Source of the DNA: Pyrenophora tritici-repentis
Taxonomy: Eukaryota; Ascomycota; Dothideomycetes; Pleosporales; Pleosporaceae
DNA length: 64,000 nt
NCBI RefSeq assembly: GCF_003171515.1
Contig: NC_089390.1
Coordinates: 2,108,001 to 2,172,000, forward strand
Direction of reading: 5' to 3'
Shown: positions 62,779 to 64,000 of the stretch, piece after piece
Numbering within the stretch: position 1 is the first letter of the stretch
How the letters are laid out: every line of letters starts with the position of its first letter
The notes under the pieces: model-generated
What the model saw: only the letters and a program-made list of their open reading frames with translations
The model's database searches: none
What the model was told of the DNA's origin: nothing
Position numbers and translations under genes: made by a program

Positions 62779-64000
62779 TCAATCCCCCTTCCAAGCCGGC
62801 ACCCATATCCCCACCCCCTTCTTCGCATCCACCCTCATACCCTCGGTCCCCTGCACCTTGAGACTCTTATTGAAATATCGATCCATCACCTTCAAGCACG
62901 GATTAATCCACCTGCCCCCATCCCCTTCACCATCTTTACCACTGCTGCCATCCTCGGCATCACCCACCAGCAAATTAAACCTCACAACCATCCTACTCAT
63001 CGGTAAACAATGCAGCGTCCTCAATTTGGCGCCACTAAACCCAAAATCCTCGCTCGCCTCCATGGCGAGCTCGAACACAAGGAAGTGCATAGTGGGGTTC
63101 TCGAGATAATAGTCTAGGTGCACAAGGCAGGGGATTTCGTCTGAGAGGGTGGAAGAGGCTAGGACGCGGGGTTCCGAGGAGGGAATCTGGATGCGGGGGA
63201 TGGGTAGGGAGGATGTGACTAGGGGAGCGCTAGGGTCCGACGTACGACGCCACGTTATATCGAGTGTAGTATCTAGCGCGGTAGCCCGTCGTTCCTCGAG
63301 ATTATTCTTACGTACGTCGAGGCTGAAGCTCCATTCGGTGAGGATGTGGGGGTCCATCTCTGTAGGAGAGACGTTGGTAAATTCCTTGGTTACGTCGCAT
63401 GTGGCGCCGCCGTGGATGCTGTGGACTTTGACGCAGAGGTCAGAGACGATGAGTTGCTCGTCGGCGAAAGAGGCGACTTTGGCGCGTAGGCCCCATTTTT
63501 GGGCTATGCCGAAGGCGTCCGGAGATTCTGGGTTGGGAGGCGCGGTAGACTCGGCTTCTGTGAGGGAGAAGTAGCTGGGCCAGGGATCCGGGTGTACGCG
63601 TGCGTTGAGGTCGTAGCTGGCTTCGAAGGGGGCGTTGAAGACGAGGTCGGTGACAAGGATCTTGGAGATGGGTATGTCACGGTCGCTGAGGACGTGGTAG
63701 AGGACTTTTACTTCGAGCGCGTAGTCGGCTGGGTCTGGGGGCGCCGTGAAGCGGATTTTCTCCGTTGTTCGCGCGCCTTGAGCTAGTTGGCCTACGACGT
63801 GTCCGGGAAGGTCCATGTCTGCTGATCCGTCGAGTGGAGGGGGCACTTCTTTCATTGGCGAAGATGCTGGGCGTTCCACCCATGTGTAGGCAAGAGTATC
63901 TTTTGAGCGACCCAAGAGTCGTACCTCGAGCACAGCTTCGGTATCCTCCTCTTCTTGGTTCAGTATTTCGATGGCCAAGGTAACGGGTTCGTCTGTGTAG
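62779..64000 (-). CDS. TRAPPC11/gryzun-type trafficking protein, C-terminal part (5' end beyond the window)
   Basis: An open frame runs from the right edge to a stop at 62779, over 400 codons; the reading frame is open at the edge, so the start lies outside. Visible features are beta-sandwich-like segments (EAVLEVRLLGRSKDTLAYTW, ALEVKVLYHVLSD), then HFLVFELAMEASEDFGFSGAK and LPMSRMVVRFNLL. The end is INPCLKVMDRYFNKSLKV, then KKGVGIWVP. This arrangement resembles the C-terminal gryzun-like portion of TRAPPC11, a TRAPP III subunit acting in ER-Golgi traffic and autophagy. The assignment is from general resemblance, so moderate. Confidence 0.7.
   Translation of the reverse strand, partial: YTDEPVTLAIEILNQEEEDTEAVLEVRLLGRSKDTLAYTWVERPASSPMKEVPPPLDGSADMDLPGHVVGQLAQGARTTEKIRFTAPPDPADYALEVKVLYHVLSDRDIPISKILVTDLVFNAPFEASYDLNARVHPDPWPSYFSLTEAESTAPPNPESPDAFGIAQKWGLRAKVASFADEQLIVSDLCVKVHSIHGGATCDVTKEFTNVSPTEMDPHILTEWSFSLDVRKNNLEERRATALDTTLDITWRRTSDPSAPLVTSSLPIPRIQIPSSEPRVLASSTLSDEIPCLVHLDYYLENPTMHFLVFELAMEASEDFGFSGAKLRTLHCLPMSRMVVRFNLLVGDAEDGSSGKDGEGDGGRWINPCLKVMDRYFNKSLKVQGTEGMRVDAKKGVGIWVPAWKGD

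Noticed and set aside
1..64000. tRNA, 5S rRNA, transposon or CRISPR features
   Set aside because: Looked for T-loop-type GGTTCGA boxes, 5S-like sequence, transposase motifs, terminal inverted repeats and regularly spaced repeats; none found. An exhaustive scan needs dedicated software.

Overview
The window is nuclear DNA of a filamentous ascomycete (Pezizomycotina), most likely a Dothideomycete of the Pleosporales type. Three things support this. Genes are split by short introns of about 44-60 nt with GTAAGT-like donors and CTAAC/CTGAC branch sites. The gene set is typically fungal: Mediator MED16, a mitochondrial Hsp78, the PTS2 co-receptor Pex20, a Zn2Cys6 regulator, a cytochrome P450 and a rhamnogalacturonan acetylesterase. 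Intergenic gaps are mostly 0.2-1.2 kb. The species is not identifiable from this alone. I see no tRNA, rRNA, transposon, CRISPR array, AT-rich RIP block or contig-end signature.

Layout, left to right. 0-7 kb: ribosome-associated TMA46 (-), the tiny oligosaccharyltransferase subunit OST4 (+), a large C2H2/AT-hook nuclear protein (-) and ribosomal protein RPL26 (+). 6.8-11.9 kb: a 5.1-kb block without a recognisable gene, leading into a single-pass membrane protein with a kelch-like N-terminal domain (+). 15-24 kb: a membrane-anchored hotdog thioesterase (-), TIM44 (-) and mitoribosomal uS11m (+) sharing a 235-nt divergent promoter, a PPPDE/DeSI-type isopeptidase (-) and the OLA1 ATPase (+). 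23.6-32.2 kb: MED16 (-), an HST3/HST4-type sirtuin (+) and a PI-PLC X-domain protein (+). 32.3-38.2 kb: mitochondrial rhomboid PCP1 (-), then a small accessory-looking stretch with rhamnogalacturonan acetylesterase (-), cytochrome P450 (+) and an orphan small membrane protein (+). 38.4-45.4 kb: TRM11 (-), a TTC1-like TPR protein (-), a HAD phosphatase (+), p23/SBA1 (-) and ESCRT-III VPS24 (+). 45.8-56.3 kb: a BED-finger plus zinc-cluster regulator (-), meiotic MSH5 (-, 11 exons), HSP78 (-) and EFB1 (+). 57.5-64 kb: a repeat-rich coiled-coil protein (+), PEX20 (+), and the C-terminal part of a TRAPPC11/gryzun-type trafficking protein (-) that runs off the right edge.

The genes are mainly independent housekeeping genes. 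Functional links are thematic: mitochondrial import, quality control and translation (TIM44, uS11m, PCP1, HSP78), cytosolic translation (TMA46, RPL26, OLA1, EFB1, TRM11) and membrane traffic (OST4, VPS24, TRAPPC11, PEX20). Exon joins were worked out by hand from splice signals, reading-frame continuity and family conservation. No wholly new biological system was found. The points most worth a second look are two apparent GC-AG introns in MSH5 (one with a competing GT donor 4 nt away), a homogenised 120-bp coiled-coil repeat gene, a regulator combining a BED-like finger with an unusual zinc cluster, a spliced upstream ORF before OST4, and an in-frame open extension behind the TTC1-like stop codon.
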